NCBI GenBank assembly: GCA_008508345.1
Contig: QNGE01002428.1
Span: forward strand, 51,115 to 115,114
DNA from: Paragonimus westermani
Lineage: Eukaryota > Platyhelminthes > Trematoda > Plagiorchiida > Troglotrematidae
Direction: 5' to 3'
DNA length: 64,000 nt
Shown: positions 24,701 to 37,600 of the stretch, one piece after another
Layout of the letters: each line of letters starts with the position of its first letter
How positions within the stretch are numbered: the stretch's first letter is position 1
The notes under the pieces: generated by a model
Databases searched by the model: none
The model's input: only the letters and a program-made list of their open reading frames with translations
Told to the model about the DNA's origin: nothing
Translations under genes and position numbers: made by a program

Positions 24701-26225
24701 ACTTTGTTCTAAGCTTGTGTTGCGGATGCCACCCAGCCGCTCACCTCAACAGGCCGTAGTTGGAGGACAGGAGGTCAGACTGAACAGGTGATGTAACAGC
24801 TAGCTAATGATCCAGCACCTAGGCACGAAAGTAACTCAGCTTTTAACACCGACTAGAAGCATCTGGTTGCTGAACACACGTGGTTAAAGAGATTCTCGAG
24901 TGTAGTACGGAATCTTGTTCAGTAACGCCCGCGATTGGGAATTTACTATGTATTTAAAACAACCGTTTTTTCTTTTTTTGTTTCTTTGTGCAGTATTATT
25001 TATATCCCGGTATTAGGCTGCATGTTTTATATCTGTGCATTTGCATAAGTAGACACAATCGTAGGAAGCATATTCGCAAGTACTCCTTGTATTTATTCTT
25101 ACGTTAGTTGTTTTATGTGCTGATGTTTTACAGACCTATATGTGTGATCAACTGGCATTCAGTCTTCTGGACATATAAGACAATTCAACTGCCCTGTTTG
25201 TGGTGAGATGATGCCAAACCACCATCAATGAATTCGAGTAACTCACACAAGAATGAACTAAAGCGCGATACAAGAGTCTTTACATTATTGAGGTATGTAA
25301 ACTGTATATCATTAGCCTCATTCAGGGGTCAAAATGATGAACAAAGCTTGACCAAATTTACAGAATTACTGAAACAGATATAGAAACGCAAAGATTTATT
25401 TCTCAGGTCTATATAGTGCTCTATCCCACGTACTTGTATAGCAAGCTCAAGTAGTTGTACACCACGAAACAAGGCTATGTTTCAAATCAACACAGCTTTG
25501 AATGTTGACCCATGTTTGACGGCATCCTTTATGGAATAGCTTATCACAGTGACCAGAGCCAAACAACCCCTGACCTTAATCATCACCACAAGTGACTCGT
25601 ATGCACCAATTATGGTCCGAATCGCACACCACAAAGAAACAAGGCTAGAAGGCTTGTTAGTGGAGCCTTTGTGTCCAGCCGGCCAATGGTGGACAAACAA
25701 GTGGTTGGCTGGTATGAAATCTTTATCTCTCGAAAAATAACCAGATAAAGATTACAGTAGTGTAAACTAAACTGGAAAGAAAAGTGCCGAATATATAAGA
25801 CAAATTGTAAAGTATAGAAATATGTATTACTATACTCTCGAAAGGACAAGAGGGAGAAACAAAGTTCAAGGTCGAACCGAAAAACAAATGAAACATTTAC
25901 TGTACAACGCACCAACAAAACTTAAAGTAAGGAAAGGTAGAAGACTATAATCATCCAGGTTCCTGCAAAGGAGAGCGAGTGAGTTACCAAATGACGGTGT
26001 TCGTTGGTTAATGCGAGCAAAACAAAGTGAACATAAAACACACTTAATTTGAGACCAAAGTACTTGTTATCTCATGATCGACGATGTACCGTGATTACGT
26101 TGATGATCAACTAGTCCGAAACAGTTAGCGCATTTGTAGTCGCATTTATCGCAACACCATCTAGCCACATCATCGAGACTGATTGTTCTGCTGTGTACCG
26201 CACGCCTCCAACCTCGATCCCACAG
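21705..26225. other. no recognised gene
   Basis: Only open frames under about 105 codons without domains. 25549-25740 (+) and 25610-25918 (-) overlap on opposite strands, and neither is convincing. Confidence 0.45.
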
Positions 26226-26229
26226 CCGC

Positions 26230-27715
26230 TCTTCATTGAACCTTAGGAGGCAATCTTTTCAGCAGGTCCTTGGTCACGCAGTTGTGCTGAACACACCGCA
26301 CATCGTGAGTGATCCAGAACTGTTTGAGAATGCAAGAGAGACTTTTCGGTTGACTTCAGTTGCCTTGACAGAGAACTGAATGATCACTTCCGTCACCTCC
26401 AGAACTCCGGACCTTAGTCCGAAGAAAACTGAACGGTTCGAACAAAGAACCCGGGAAAAATGCGGTCTGGATTCAACAGCCAGCGCTTAGAGGGTGTAGA
26501 GTCAGAAACTTACTGAAGACCACGGCAATCTGCTGTGTAATAAAGTTTATTCATCCACGCCACACGGGTTTCCTCCTTGTTCGTCACTTTCACGCCATGG
26601 ACGTGTACTAGAATATTGACGCCCATCATGATAGGGCCAAACGAATGATCGTTGTCCGTTCGTGATTTGAGTGGAGTGAGAATGGTAATGGTCAAGCTCG
26701 GGATGCCCAGATCATCCAACTGAATTAGGGTGTAGATGCACCTGGTCGACCTGTCTTTGGGTAGGCCGAGCAACTGACGAACAAACTAGCGAACTGTACG
26801 GTCTACAACTTTGAGCGTGTTCAGGTGGACTCGGATTAAAACTGGTGAATAATTCATCTTCAGTATCAGATGCTGTCTCAGAAGGTGTAGGCGCTGATTC
26901 GGATTCAGAGTCACTTTAGTAGTTCCACCCAACATCGTACGAGTTTGCAGCCAGTGACTGGTGAAAGGTTAAACTTCCTGGATGAACGGGTCACCGATAT
27001 AGATCAACGTGTCAGAGACTGTTAGTGAGTGGATAATTTCCGGGCCGAAATTAATAGACTCATTAGCGATAGTTTTTGTGTTGTGCTAATGGTGGCCGTA
27101 AGAATAGTTTTACGCATGTTGATCTTCAGTCCGGATAACTTCAGAGCAGTAGCGGCGGTTGTGAGCTTTTCCGAGAAACACGTCAAATTCTCGGCCAGGA
27201 GGACCATGTCGTCGGCTTACGCGAAACCACTGACCAGTGTATCGTGGAAATGGTAGCTAGTCCCCGGTCTAGTTAGAATCAGCACCTCATCCACTGCGGT
27301 GATGAATAACAGCGGCGACAGAGGGTTATCCTGGTGAACACCACGTTGGTACCAGAGGACAGAGCCTTTGAGCGCAGCGGAAGCTCTTCAATAGTAATCA
27401 GCAGAGTAGTTTGTTAGAGGTGTTAGAGGTTTAGAGCACCAAAAGCCTGGACCGACCTAATAATCGATTTCTGTGATATAGAATCGAACACCTTGGACAC
27501 GTCGATGAATACCACACAAAGGCTGGAAGACGTAGTGCTTAAGTTCTTGCGCAGGGCAGGGAGAAGAGTTGAAGAGTTGGAGAGTTGAAGGCAATACATG
27601 GTAAAAGCAACATACCAGCGTTGAAGATAGGGCGACGGTTCTCAGTTCACTGGGAGAAAATGATTAATCATTTTCGGAACAAGTTTTCTTTGGAGGCGGC
27701 ATAGATGAATTGGAC
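26230..27715 (-). pseudogene. R2-clade non-LTR retrotransposon reverse transcriptase, decayed
   Basis: Minus-strand text from high to low coordinates runs as follows. SPSELRTVALSSTLV is near 27640-27600. The RT motif-A block VVFIDVSKVFDS is near 27515-27480, and GVHQDNPLSPLLF is near 27330. FA-stop-ADDMVLLAEN at about 27232-27195 has a TAA in the position before ADD. SGLKIN..K is near 27125. A post-RT stretch LLRQHLI, then LLGLPKD...CIY..I.LDDLGIPSL, covers about 26890-26690, and WMNKLYYTADCRGLQ is near 26550-26510. The order of motifs and the LPKD/GLGIPSL/W..LY....GRGL pattern is typical of R2-like elements, as far as I can judge by eye. At least three frame changes and several stops make it a pseudogene. 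The restriction-like endonuclease expected beyond about 26500 is not clear. No 28S rDNA target sequence was seen. Confidence 0.75.
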
Positions 27716-27719
27716 AACA

Positions 27720-30700
27720 CTCAGTTGAAATATCCGAAAGCAGCACCATGGTTAAAACACTATTTTATACTTAACGATTAACTCAAATCTTATACAAATG
27801 GTTAGTGTTAGACCAGAAGTTTAGTTCGATTGCTCATGTCCTTTCATGACTATTTATGCGCAATTGATTCTGATTTCCTAACTTGCATACTAGCGGAGTG
27901 TTATTTTGTACACAAACCCACCCACTCTAATATTCACTGATGTTGCGTTTAGGCATTACACATGTGTGTCTAGCAAGTATGACACAAAAGAAGCGAATTC
28001 CGTACCTTCGACGTTCGTTAATTGACATGAGCTCGGTTTGGCCAAGCTCTAGATGAAGTCCAGTTTTAAGGGATGCACGTGTATACATGCATCATTTTGG
28101 GGTGGCGAACACTAGACATGAAAAGCCCCGTCACTGTTTATCATGGTGATACGTAACGTTGTTGACGATAAAACGCCTATTCTTACAGGTGTAAGTTCTA
28201 TGAACTCTGAGGTGTACCACTGAGGCCGCAGTCAACAACGGAGTAATTCAAATTGACCAATTCGATCACAATGCGCTGCCTTCAAATAAGCGTTCAATAT
28301 GCGGTTCCTGACACCACTTACAGTATTATCTACATGCAGTATGATTGATTCGCACTAATACTACTACTGAGATAGATTTTGCAAAATTCAGATTTTTATT
28401 GTCTGGGAGATCGAGTCAATCTAACCACTTGCGACCAGGAGTATTATGGTGAGTCATGTCGTAGAGGTAGCGTATGCACTTCACTGAATACCAGTGCTCC
28501 CAGCAGTTGTTGGGTAAGCAATCAGAATACAATTGATATATCCAGTTTGCTGATTCTGAAACAAATTTGGTTTAACAAGCATTTCTACACTAACCCAATT
28601 TATGTTGAATTTTCTACTCAGGTGCTCTCACTGTTGTGAAGCTACATGATAATTCACAGAAGAACGAATTTGCTCTCTCCACCATACAGGTAGAAATAAA
28701 GGCGACCCCGGTTAGTCGTGTTTTGTGCACGACACTTGAGCACAACAAACCTTTGTATGAGGAGTCCAAACCCTCAAAACGTCGTCGACCCACTGCTCAG
28801 GTTTATCCGCGTGAAACTTATAAATGACTTTGATATGGTAGAAAATTTTGTTGGAAAAAAACTCGGTAACTCAGTCGGCTCGTTACTGTTAGTGATGACG
28901 TTACGAAACTCAATGCACCATTAGGTAGCTTTTGTTAAATTCTACGTTGAAATGTCTGCTGAAGAGACCAGAGCTTGAACCCCACTTTAAGCTATGAGTA
29001 ACAAAAGTAATAGTTTGCTGGCAAAACACTGATATCCACATGGCCGTTTACCAGAACAGAAGCATCAGCTACTTATAACAGCATCTACTACTGACGGTCA
29101 GTACACGAATGCGTAGTAATCAGCATTCCGTTCATCTTATTGAAGGCAGTGACCGCAGAACAACCAGTCTCGTGGATCACTAGGACTTATACGTTAGAAT
29201 TTGCTACTTCCTCAGACTATACTGCACCTGCCGTTACAAGTGCAACAAATTGGAACGTTTCACCTCAAAAAACAGTCTACTCTGCTCAATAGTGTATCCA
29301 GTTGTAATCATCCACTTTTTCAGTAGTTGCAAACTGAAGTATAAACTAACTCTATGAGAATTTTATTCATCGTGCACCTGAAACCTTGCCTTTCTGTTCA
29401 AAAATAAGATGCGGCAAACTTGAGACTGCCTTCTTCTTCACCGACTTCAATTTTTATAACGCACAACTTCAGCCCCTATCAGCTTTGCAGTTTTCATATT
29501 ATTCGTTCGTTTTGGACGCCGCCAACGTTGCTCTTTCAAAAAGAAACTTATTCGAAAAGCAAACCTGTCATGTTTCTCCATTCTTAGCCTACAGAGATGA
29601 AATTCCTTCATCAGAATGAAATGTATCTGCTGGGCATAGCTTGTTGTTATGCTTGAACTCAACGACACTACAATATGAGTCGGTTGTCTCGAACGAGTGG
29701 TCATCTGTAATGATAGTAATAGCAACAAGAATAGATAAGTGATAATGCAAACAGGCGTTGGAGTGATTAGGTACTATTCCGAATTCAACTGAAACGTTAT
29801 CTCATAGAAGTGAAACGATTTATTGTACATCTCTCAGTGAAGCTGTGGCACCTACGCCGGCCCCCTAACAGCGATATCAGTGGTTTGTGGCAAAGTTATG
29901 TTACTAAGGTAACACGAACGCGTAGAGTAGTACTAAAGAGGATGTCATGGAATTCGTCAGTTCCCCAAAAGCACTGTATGGTAAACACTAACAAAGTACA
30001 CTTGCAAGTGACCTCCACAGTTGGCGCAGTGAATTTTCAACTTCGCCCTTCAGTTCTCTGGCACCCCGCCTTCACGTCTAAACGCTCACTCGCCTACATC
30101 GCGCCTGCGTGCATCACTGTACCTGCTGAGTTGGTCATCTGATTGGTCACAAACCCTTCAAACATGATCTTGTTTGTGACCATGCTGTCTTCGAAATGAC
30201 TGACATAAAACGGACTCTGTTCGGAGGCCAGTCTTCTTTCTGCATTCATGCGTTAGCCTCAGGTGGTTGGGTTGGACGGGAAGTTACGAACTAGTCGCGT
30301 AGTTCGTTGGCCGTCGTTCAGTCATACGCCGTTTCACCAACCGTTATTCCGTTGTCCGTTTACGCGCTCGTAGGCCGTAGATCCGGTTACAACAGGGAAA
30401 ACTTTTGATTCGTAGGAAGTTTAGGGATGTCAAAGTTGGTTTGACAACGTTTTGGAGCGTATTCAATGTCAAATGTAAAACAATGTGAGCCATTTAATTG
30501 CTTTGTTAGCACATAAAGAAACCGAAGATCTTTTGGCCCTATTTTTATTTCAGAATTGACAATTCATTAGTTTGATATTAGTGAAAGTGTGATATTGCTG
30601 AGGTAAGACACTTCCCCATTAAGGGTGTATGTAGAAAATTCTCGAGTTGATCTGACTTGGTTTATTTGTTGTGAGGATTTTTGGCGTGACCACCTCTGAC

Positions 30701-31695
30701 GTCCCCAAAATTCTAAACCTTCCGAGATATGGCAGTCGCCTTACTGGTACTACCTTACGCATTCATGTTAACTTTTGGACTTGTATTTACTACAGACCAA
30801 TACCATCATGGTTAGCATGTCGGTGTATCATAGTTTCACTCGTTGCCGTATGATGAACCTACGTCGTCGCTATTGTTACTGGTTACACACTCGAAAATCA
30901 CGGTGTTTCAGTCGTTACTATTAGGAATGATAAGTAGCAACTCCAATGTTTGTCCGAAGTATCGAAGTCGACTGGATTCCTCAGGCAGCCAGTATCCGAT
31001 TGTAGTATGGGTCCTCGAAGGCTTGCCTTCCTAGCGTCTCAACTTCTATTCGACAGTCTGCTTGTTTGTACAGTGAGCATACCATTAGGTAAAAGTTGTT
31101 TGAAAATCCACCCATCTTCTTACTGCGACCTTCAAAACGCGTCAGCATAAAGCTGGGGAATCCTGCGCGTGTGAATAGCAGATCGGATGAACTAGCATCA
31201 CAATAGGTTCAGTACGTTTGTGGCACCTTTTGTGTCGTATAAGATGCACCTTCGTTTGTGAGCAGCATGGTGCGTACTTTCAGGAACCAAAAGACAGATA
31301 TCTACGCCAAGAGAACGAGGGACCAGATGCAACTATTGGAACCGTGTGTATTAACTATGGAGGACGTGTCAATAGTAGAATAAAAATGCACTGACGCCCA
31401 ACGGGTGAGGATGTACGTCAGCCAGCAAATGAGTGCACGTGTTGGTTGTTCTATGTTTTCACATAACGTGTAGTGGATTTCGTACACTGCATACCTTCGC
31501 AGGCGAAGCAACTTTGGAAGCAAAATACATGAAGTTCCATCAAAGCACAATTTCCAGGTAAATTACATGCTCAGAAGTGTAGTGGAACAAAGAGTTAGGG
31601 CAACAGAACAACAAGGCAAATACAAGGACTCAAAATAGCTGTCCGCAATAGATTCCACTACTTTAAGTCTGCTGCGTATTGCAAGAAGATTCTAT
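27720..31695. other. no recognised gene
   Basis: Open frames at 28379-28639 and 28636-28827 (+), 29386-29619 (+), 29447-29728 (-) and 29810-30142 (+, 110 codons) have no domain I recognise. None has both a convincing acceptor and a donor. Confidence 0.4.
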
Positions 31696-31699
31696 CCTC

Positions 31700-31911
31700 T
31701 GTAACAACGGATTTGGTTCCTCCAACGAGCTAAATGAACGTTGCCACGGTTAGCCCACGATAACCACCACCGCGTGTAAGCAGAAGGCGAAACACGCGAG
31801 GATGAAGTGTTTATTAATTCAAAAAATAGACAAGTAGTTAATATGTACAATGAACATAAAAGGTATGCAGAATAGTGCGTAACAAAAAGGCAAAATGGAA
31901 GAGACTCTACA
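31700..31911 (-). repeat. 3' LTR of the Ty3/CsRn1-like element
   Basis: The segment is bounded by TGT...ACA (TGTAACAACGG at 31700 and CTCTACA ending at 31911). It lies beside a polypurine tract, and 31841-31911 is repeated in direct orientation at 34248-34320. An AATAAA sits on the minus strand near 31815. A length of about 212 bp is plausible for a short LTR, but the outer edge at 31700 is inferred from the terminal dinucleotides only. Confidence 0.6.
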
Positions 31912-31926
31912 TAACTCCCCCCAGAG
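31912..31926 (-). other. polypurine tract of the Ty3-like element
   Basis: On the minus strand CTCTGGGGGGAG lies a few bases before the LTR start TGTAGAG. This is the expected plus-strand primer position. Confidence 0.55.
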
Positions 31927-32223
31927 CGTGAGAGACAATAAAACGCTCGATAACTAGAGGAGCAGACAGAGAGTCAACGATGGTAATCGATAGATTGTCG
32001 GCCATCTAACGGTTCGGCCGGAACGAGGGTGTGGTTTGCATGTCTTGGGTTGGGAGGCTGGGAAAAGAGTATGATCACTAGTGTCAAACATGGGTTGGGT
32101 AGACTGAGAAAGGTTTTATGAGTCGGTAGACGGATCTAGAGGACGCTGGTTGAAATCAGCGGCATTTTTGATGTCTGGCGGACGAGACGGGGACGTTGAA
32201 TCAGGGTCGGCGTACGCAACTTT

Positions 32224-32405
32224 GCTCGTAAACTTGACCCTTCCCTGGACGTAGTGACCTTTCCTAAACCACCGATTGACTATCAACCCTGCTCCCTAAC
32301 TGCTCGATATAAAAAACCCGTTTCATGTTATTGCAAATTTGGTACTGACGAGTTAGTACGAAATGCTTGCATCAACCAGTTTTCGTGTTCTAACAGTTTT
32401 GTTCA
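32224..32405 (+). mobile_element. 5'-truncated PLE (family A) nested in the Ty3-like integrase tail
   Basis: This 182-bp insert carries only the last codons of a PLE (LVNLTLPWT, stop at about 32250) and its 3' UTR. It matches 6168-6330 and 2390-2540 in reverse complement. It is flanked by AACTTT at 32218-32223 and 32406-32411. Removing the insert and one AACTTT restores the minus-strand reading frame of the host Pol across the junction, which shows this is a real insertion with a 6-bp target duplication. It also fixes the 3' end of family A. Confidence 0.85.
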
Positions 32406-34247
32406 AACTTTTAGTCAGTCAATGTTCACCGAGTGACGTGTCCCGGTTTTGTTAATAACAAAATACTCGTCTTCACGATCAAGCACTCTGAAAGGACCAT
32501 CATACGGCGGTTGTAGAGGTGTTTCAGGTGAGCCAACGCGAATGAAAACAAAATGACAAGTGTGCACATCACGATTTGTTCTTGACGCAACGTTCTCCGT
32601 GGGGGCGAAGGTTGAATATGCCGCATGTGATTCTTAAGACTCGTGACGTAACTCGTGTCGGGACTCAGATGTACCAAGGAATTAGAGAGAAACTCTCCAG
32701 GGATACGCAATGTACAACCGTACACGAGTTCTGCTGGGGTGCACCCAACATCTTCCTTGACAGTAGTTTGCAAGCCGAGGAGAATAAGAGGTAGGCGATC
32801 AGCCCATTTGTTGCCATTAAAGATGATTTTAGTTGACGGTGAAATCTTTCGACCATATCGTTGGACGAGGGGTGGTACGTAGTGGTCGTTATATGTTCGC
32901 AACCAAGAACACGATTCAAATCACGAAAAAGAGCTGAAGTAAACTGAGATCCACGGTCAGTGGTGATAGTGGCCGGAACGTCAAAATTCGAAATCCTTGA
33001 ATCGACAAACTGCGTGCGATAGTTCCCGTTGACGTGTTATTCAAAGGAACGGCAATGGGCCATCTCGTGAATCGATCCACACAGGTTAGAAGATGTGTAT
33101 AACCGTTGGAAGGAGGAAGGGGACCAACGATATCAAGGTGGACGTGTTTAAAGCGTCCATCTGGTAAAGCAAAAGTTCCTGGAGTAGTGATGGTGTGACG
33201 ATAAACTGTACTACGTAGGTATTCCAGACACTGTTTAGCCCAGTTACGAGTATCCTTACGAATGCCGGGCTAAATGTGATGCTCGATGGCTAGTTTGGTT
33301 GAGGCGCGTATGCTTGGATGCGACAAAGACTACAGGCGGCTATAAACATCAAACCGGTGTGTGAAAGGAACAAACGGTCGTGACATACCGGTAGACACAT
33401 CACACGTAAGTGAATATTCTGACTGGGCTAAGGGGATATCACGCAGTTTTAGGGAGGGGGTGGGTTGGCACGAAATTGGCGAAGTTCTGGGTCACTAACC
33501 TGGGATTTCGCGAGGGAGAGAAAATCGATGACGCTTGCGGATATTTGACTAACATCCGGACGAGATAAGGCGTCGGCGACAAAATTACTGGAACCGTCTA
33601 TAAAATGGATGTCAGTGGTGAACCGAGAGATAAGGTTCAGGTGTTTTGTTTCTCTCGGAGAGTACCGATCTGGAGGATAACGAGAGGCAAACACAGGGGT
33701 TTATGATCAGTGAAGACAATGAAGTTGCGACCCTCCAGATGATGTCGAAAGTGTTTAATGGCAAGGTAAATAGCCAGTAACACACGACCGAAGATACTGT
33801 AACGCGTTTGCACTGGTTGGAGTTTTCGGGAGAAAAAGGACAAGGGCTGGATCTCACCATTCACGTTCTGTTGTAAAACAGCGCCAACAGCCGATTGAGA
33901 TGCGTCAGTCTTCAGAATCAGCGGCGAGTGTTCATCCGTACTTAAATGCATTAATGTGGTTGCTTTGGACAAAGCTTCTTTGGCTGCGAGAAACGCACTA
34001 TTAGCTTCCGGAGACAGAACGAAGTGTTTAGGATTGGCTTTCAAAATGTCCGTGAGGGGTTTTAGAAGTTCTGAACATCGTGGAATAAAGCAACAATAAT
34101 AATTCACAATGCCTAAGAAGCGTCGGAGACTTTTTGGGGACTGTGGCTGTGGGTAGTCCTTAACAGCACTAATTTTCTCCGGCCAGGGCTGGATTCCGTT
34201 ATTGTCGATTTGATATCCGAGAAAGTCTATGGAGGTAACTCCGAAGG

Positions 34248-34320
34248 TAATATGTACAATGAACATAACAGGTGTGCAGAATAGTGCGTAACAAAGAGGC
34301 AAAAGGAAAAATTCTCTAAA
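34248..34320 (-). repeat. 5' LTR remnant of the Ty3-like element
   Basis: 73 bp repeated from the 3' LTR at 31841-31911, joined directly to RT sequence at 34247. Everything from the rest of the LTR through gag and protease to the RT palm has been lost at this junction. The flanks of the two LTR ends share no obvious target duplication. Confidence 0.7.
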
Positions 34321-34441
34321 GAAGTAACTAACATTCACAATAACATAATGGCCCTGAAGGCCTCACGTGATACTTTTGAATTGCATACGACCGATTGATT
34401 TTCCAGCCTCATTAAACATTTCTGTTCCAACTTTGTCCGGA

Positions 34442-34621
34442 ATGAGCGAACAGCAACCGGTGGATTTTTCTCGCGTGGAAAGCAATTATATACGAAACGT
34501 TCTGGGAGAACCGTTGCACCATGGTCTACGTGCCATCACTCTATATCGACCGTTGGATCCAATTGACTTCCTGGCCAACTATTTACGATATTGGGTTAAA
34601 CACGTTCGAAATTATCGCAGA
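34442..34621 (+). CDS. exon 1: Dpy-30 motif
   Basis: ATG at 34442 opens 60 codons ending CGCAGA, followed by a consensus donor GTAAGT at 34622-34627. The open frame continues further upstream and downstream, but only this part has the Dpy-30 motif. This ATG is the first one in the frame before the motif. Confidence 0.8.
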
Positions 34622-37600
34622 GTAAGTGACATACAAGGTCATGAGAGTCAAATGCGTAATTTACGAATTCTTCAAGTAATGACTGATATCAGATTGGGCA
34701 CCCCCTCATAAGTGTGATTTTCTGTCAACAATTCAAGGACGATCAGACTTTTCAAATGTAACGTGATTTGCAGAGCAAGCAAATTTGAACAAAGATGTCG
34801 GAAACAGTTTTTGCACAATTTCACTGTATCTCACCAGGCACATACTGCAACCTGTGTGCTTATACAGCAAAGTTCAATAGGCATTGTGAAGCTAACCAAC
34901 AGAATCAACCACACAAATATGCACACACACACAGCCATGTACATCAGTTACAAGGGCAATGTGATACTGACGAACAGGTCTTTTTGTACACATTTGCTAA
35001 ATACTACTGCCTCCACGAACCGGAGAAGCCTTTGATGTTTTGTTGCGTGACACATACGAAATGCTTCCTCCAGGTTCATTTGGGGTCGACAAGTCAACAG
35101 GTGTCGTGCGATTGATGAGTTTGGTTCCTTGTAATTTGTCACATTCTGATTTGAGTCCGTCATTGTGGTATCCATGATAGTTTTGCCAAAACAAACTGGA
35201 GTGTGTTTGTTGATCCGATAACGTAACTGCCGCTCCGTTCTGCCTATGTAAATGGCCTGGCATTCATACGAGAATACATAGATGATGTGAGATTTGGCGT
35301 TAAGCGGTAGCGGTGTTTTTAAAGATGGTGTTGGGATTCGGGTGGTGGTGAACAGATTGACCAGCTGGGCTGCGTAGAACGTGCGTCACCTCGCAGCTGT
35401 GAGAGGGGTTTTCAACAGAGTGGCAACGTTATCATCCTTGTATGGCGAACGGAGTTAGACATTTTGTTTGAGAGCTGTTGAGTACCTCACGACAGCCCGC
35501 GTCTGTTTGCTGAATTTCCCAACAAATGACGATGGATAGCCAGTTTCTCTGTACGTGGTTCTCAACAATGACACCTCTTTGGCCAATGTTTTTCTTGAGC
35601 AGATTATTCTTACGCGACAGAACAAATTCTTCATCAGACCCCGCTTGTACTGAATCGGCACAAAACAGTGAAAGTTCAGGTACTGCCCAGTCCAAGCGTG
35701 CTTCCGACAGACAAAGTTGATTAGAAGCGAGGGGTGACATATAACCCCAGCTAACACTCTTGAATGAAACATTGAAACGTTTCTAACAGACCGGCGCAGC
35801 TTCACTTATACCCGTTTTGCTTGTCTGTCTCGTAGTAAAATGGCAGTATTTTTATTGTTTTATGTTCTGGTTAAGACGGCTAGCGTTCACGGCTGTGAAT
35901 ATTTTTTAAAGAACTTCGTTGAGGTTGTCATTTTTTCTGTAGAACTGAAATCATATCAGCGTTGTGTTAAAAACTTGTGGATCCAGGTGTGTTTGGTAAT
36001 AACAAATCTTTCTAGACAAGCGACAATGGCTGTACTGCTAGCTGGTGACGTAATCAGGTATCCTCAATGTGTTAACGACAAACGTCCACAAATCAGCCCA
36101 TATTGAGGACATGGTCACCAGTTTTGTACCGTGTCCGCCGTGGAAGTACCAATGGTTTGCAAATTATAATGAGTGGGATCCTAAACCAATTAAACAGGAG
36201 GAAGAGAAACAAACTAATTGGCTGTAAGGCGCCGAACGCCATAACCATAAGCACGTACGTCCATGTGTGATGTCATTTGTCCTAAAGCCGGTCAACGAGT
36301 GACCTACACTGCCAGTTATCAGCTTCTACGTGCTAAGTAAACAACATAGCAGCGCGAAGTGATTTTTAAATCATTTGACACCAAGAATACGGCTAAATCT
36401 GTCATAACGTTCAAACGTTAATCGTTTGGGTATGCACCTACGCTTCGTAAGTAAAGTACGCGGGATAAGTAGATAACCCTGTTTCATAAGACTTGTTTTC
36501 CCCATCCGACTTCTTCCCGACGTGATTTTCCCTTTCCTTTCTTTTTCCCTTGTTCTCCTGAGATATTGCTGTTGCCTTGTGGGCTGATTTGGGCGACTGT
36601 TCCTTGTTTGCCTAGGAATCCACGGTGACCTAATAGTAGAGACTGAAGCTTCCTCACATGCCTTCGCATACTGGTGGACCTAGATGAAAAGATCCCTTGA
36701 TTATCCTTGTCTTGCCGTTCTTCTTAACTATGTGACCTTTATCTTTATATACAGTAATATACAATCGGTTTGTGCACAAAAAACAATGCCTGTGGCTCCA
36801 CCACACTATCACCAGTTCATTTATTGACAACTATGGGCTCGTTGTGGTTGTCAAACTCACTTCCATTTACGTCCTTTTGACACGTGTAGGTTTCACTGGT
36901 TAGTATTAGCTTAGGCTCGTTTGCCCTGCTCGCTTTGTCGCCGATACCTTTTCTTCTACTCTCTATGATGCTGCCAGGCAGTCTCCACCAAAACAACCAC
37001 TGCCTCCATTGACTGGCTCGAGAATATATGGTTGGCTGAGAGAGGGAGATCGAATGAATCACCCGTATTTAGCAGAGGTTACGCAAACGATGCACACCCA
37101 ATTGATTTTCAGCTAATTTACGTAAACAGATAAGCTGAAAGTTTACAACAAGGGTAAGGTATATGTACACGTCCACAAATTATCCTGTCGAAGTGTCATA
37201 AAATTACTTTGAATTCTCAGCTTGTTGGAAACAAAACTGCATATGCACACCTGAATCTGTTGTGCTCCTAACACGTTCCGTAAAAGTGGAATATTTGAGA
37301 TAGAATATTGGAGGTGTTAATAACTACTTTTCAGTAACTATGTTGGTGCGGAATTAAAAATAGAATGATTTTAATTGATATCAGATACACAGTGTGACAC
37401 GTAAGCTCTTTTTCGGTTGTTCATCAAAATGCCGAATAAACATCAGTAAATGGATTAGGAATAATAGCGTTGCCAGCAAGTTGTAATAATTTATGCTTCA
37501 ACCACCTCGAGTGACCTTCCCTAGGAATGTTGTAATCGGCTATTCTCGAAGTAGTTGGAACTGTGTCGTTCCCATCTTTTTTAATAACTTGTTAAACACG

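Larger units (their letters stand above)
31912..34247 (-). pseudogene. Ty3/CsRn1-like pol remnant (RT end, RNase H, integrase)
   Basis: Read on the minus strand: the end of the RT (SIDFLGYQID, then SLRRFLGIVNYY) from about 34240; an RNase H segment with LKTDASQSAVGAVLQQ near 33925-33870 and FTDHKPL near 33700; the linker HFIDGSSNFVADALSRPDVS near 33590-33540; and an integrase with HLDIVGPLPPSNGY near 33145, TTDRGSQF near 32965 and NDMVERFHRQLK near 32870-32840. These supply the D, D and E of the catalytic triad. The C-terminal tail (TSPSRPPDIKNAADF, then RSGR) runs to about 31950. Frame breaks lie near 33690, 33450-33400, 33000 and 32900. gag, protease and the RT palm are absent. CsRn1-type elements are known from liver flukes, and the family assignment rests on resemblance to that lineage. 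A PLE fragment interrupts the integrase tail at 32224-32405. Confidence 0.88.
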
